Shown one piece after another: positions 62,783 to 64,000 of a DNA stretch of 64,000 nt. Each line of letters starts with the position of its first letter. Positions within the stretch are counted from its first letter, which is position 1. This DNA comes from Spirulina subsalsa PCC 9445. Its GTDB lineage: Bacteria > Cyanobacteriota > Cyanobacteriia > Cyanobacteriales > Spirulinaceae. A program made the translations under genes and the position numbers. Under the pieces are notes generated by a model, which was given only the letters and a program-made list of their open reading frames with translations, was not told the origin of the DNA and made no database searches. Location: the NCBI RefSeq assembly GCF_000314005.1, contig NZ_JH980292.1, positions 2,373,725 to 2,437,724 of the forward strand, in the 5' to 3' direction.

Positions 62783-64000
62783 ATGACCACTTTAAGTTCT
62801 CCTCCGGGGGATTTAGCCCCCCCTCCTGAGATGCGGGACACTCCCGCCAATTGGATTAAAAATAATCTATTTACGCCTTGGTATAACGGTTTAATTACCG
62901 TCATCATTGCCTTGATTTTGGGGTACTTTGCCTATACCTTCCTGAGTTGGTCATTCACCGAGGCGCAATGGGATGTCATTCCCCGCAATATTCAACTGTT
63001 TAATGTGGGACGGTATCCGCGATCGCAATATTGGCGCTTGTGGGTTCTCTTCGGTCTAATTTGTACCCTCTCCGGTTTATCTTGGGGAGCCATTGCCCGC
63101 AATGTAGCGAAACTCTATAGTCGCAATATCTTAATCGGCATTGGCGGCGCCGTTGTCGTCTGTCTCCTCTTCCCGGTCCCCCTCCCCAATCGTCTCCTTT
63201 TAGTCGGGATGACCGGATTAGTCGTGGGATTTAGTTGGGTGGGACAACAAGCGGGACGAAAAAACCCAAAATTCGGGATTTGGGTATCGTCCACCTGGCT
63301 TTTGTTGTTTTTTGTCGCCCTCTGGTTAATTGGCGGCGGTTTATTCCTCCGTCCCGTCTCCAGCAACGAATGGCAAGGCCTCATGTTAACGGTTTTAACC
63401 GCCGTCGTGAGTATTGTCATCTGTTTCCCCTTGGGGGTACTTTTAGCCCTAGGCCGTCGGAGTCCTCTCCCGGTGTTTCAGGGTCTATCCATTGCCTACA
63501 TTGAACTGGTGCGCGGAGTTCCCCTGATTACCCTGTTGTTTATGGGACAGGTGATGATTCCCCTCTTCCTTCCCGATGGAATGCGACCGGATCGGGTGAT
63601 TCGCGCTATTGTGGGGTTAACTTTATTTAGTGCGGCCTACCTCGCGGAAAATGTGCGAGGGGGTCTACAAGCGGTTCCCCGAGGACAATCAGAAGCGGCC
63701 AGCGCCTTGGGACTCAGTACCCCTTTAGTGGTCATTCTCATTGTGTTGCCCCAAGCGTTAAAAGCGGTCATTCCCGCTATTGTGGGTCAGTTTATTAGTT
63801 TGTTCCAAGACACAACGTTATTAGCCATTGTGGGTCTAGTGGAATTATTAGGAATTAGTAATTCTGTTCTGGCAAACCCCCTATTTCTAGGACGTTTTTC
63901 CGAAGTGTATTTATACAACGGTTTGCTGTTTTGGGTTTTTTGTTACGCCATGTCTGCCAGCAGTCGGTGGGTGGAAAAGAAAGTCAATACTGAACATTAG
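62783..64000 (+). CDS. natH: amino-acid ABC transporter permease 2 (NatH/BztC/AapM type)
   Basis: 405 residues; the stop TAG is exactly at the right edge, so the gene is complete. Several N-terminal helices precede the core of HisMQ type, with LVRGVPLITLLFM and the EAA loop EAASALGLSTPLVVILIVLPQALKAVIPAIV. It pairs with the preceding permease in one importer. An ATP-binding protein (BgtA/AapP type) would be expected next or elsewhere. Confidence 0.9.
   Translation: MTTLSSPPGDLAPPPEMRDTPANWIKNNLFTPWYNGLITVIIALILGYFAYTFLSWSFTEAQWDVIPRNIQLFNVGRYPRSQYWRLWVLFGLICTLSGLSWGAIARNVAKLYSRNILIGIGGAVVVCLLFPVPLPNRLLLVGMTGLVVGFSWVGQQAGRKNPKFGIWVSSTWLLLFFVALWLIGGGLFLRPVSSNEWQGLMLTVLTAVVSIVICFPLGVLLALGRRSPLPVFQGLSIAYIELVRGVPLITLLFMGQVMIPLFLPDGMRPDRVIRAIVGLTLFSAAYLAENVRGGLQAVPRGQSEAASALGLSTPLVVILIVLPQALKAVIPAIVGQFISLFQDTTLLAIVGLVELLGISNSVLANPLFLGRFSEVYLYNGLLFWVFCYAMSASSRWVEKKVNTEH

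Overview
The window looks like a cyanobacterial chromosome. The evidence is the many HIP1 octamers (GCGATCGC), a psbK gene (photosystem II), a ferrochelatase with the cyanobacterial chlorophyll-binding-type tail, PEP-CTERM proteins, an HpsE-like glycosyltransferase, and abundant short tandem repeats of 7-8 bp. The HpsE-like gene and the repeats hint at a filamentous form; placement below phylum is inference. Most genes are housekeeping, loosely scattered and in short operons, with mobile debris at four or five points.

Layout. 1-5.4 kb: truncated MASE1 histidine kinase, ATP-grasp ligase divergent from ribBA, then two copies of an apparent small-RNA unit around a minisatellite. 5.6-10.7 kb: an ethylene-receptor-type hybrid kinase and, 13 bp downstream, a REC-PAS-GAF adenylate cyclase. 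10.9-20.6 kb: LCIB-type carbonic anhydrase candidate, trpD, esterase, Crp/Fnr regulator, uracil permease, small kinase-like protein, a large Cache/kinase/receiver/cyclase protein, psbK. 20.8-25.4 kb: methyltransferase, two Uma2 nucleases, a ribbon-helix-helix protein coupled to lnt, and a small conserved protein. 25.5-26.9 kb: intergenic region with a perfect CRP-type palindrome and stand-alone terminators, then an isochorismatase-like hydrolase. 27-32.6 kb: ugd-uxs nucleotide-sugar pair, arsS, ftsX, def. 32.7-41.6 kb: glgB, a ferredoxin coupled to a secreted protein, dusA-hemH, a methyltransferase, leuA. 41.7-44.8 kb: a YhdJ-type DNA methyltransferase with a decayed partner gene, and a lone tnpB bracketed by guide-RNA-scaffold-like hairpins. 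44.8-51.8 kb: flavin disulfide oxidoreductase, tRNA-His, two MITEs, a NACHT-pentapeptide STAND protein and a membrane protein. 52-57.6 kb: tandem duplicated PEP-CTERM proteins, two glycosyltransferases, a radical SAM enzyme. 57.8-64 kb: an amino-acid ABC importer with three successive binding-protein genes and two permeases; its ATPase probably lies beyond the right edge.

Themes. cAMP signalling recurs: two class III cyclases with adenylate-type residues, one perfect TGTGA-N6-TCACA site and two near-matches upstream of the PEP-CTERM genes. A MITE family (about 150-170 bp, TA-flanked, ends GGGYYTGCTGAATAA-like) is present in at least four copies plus a short relative. Heptamer and octamer arrays fill many gaps and lie inside the MITEs.
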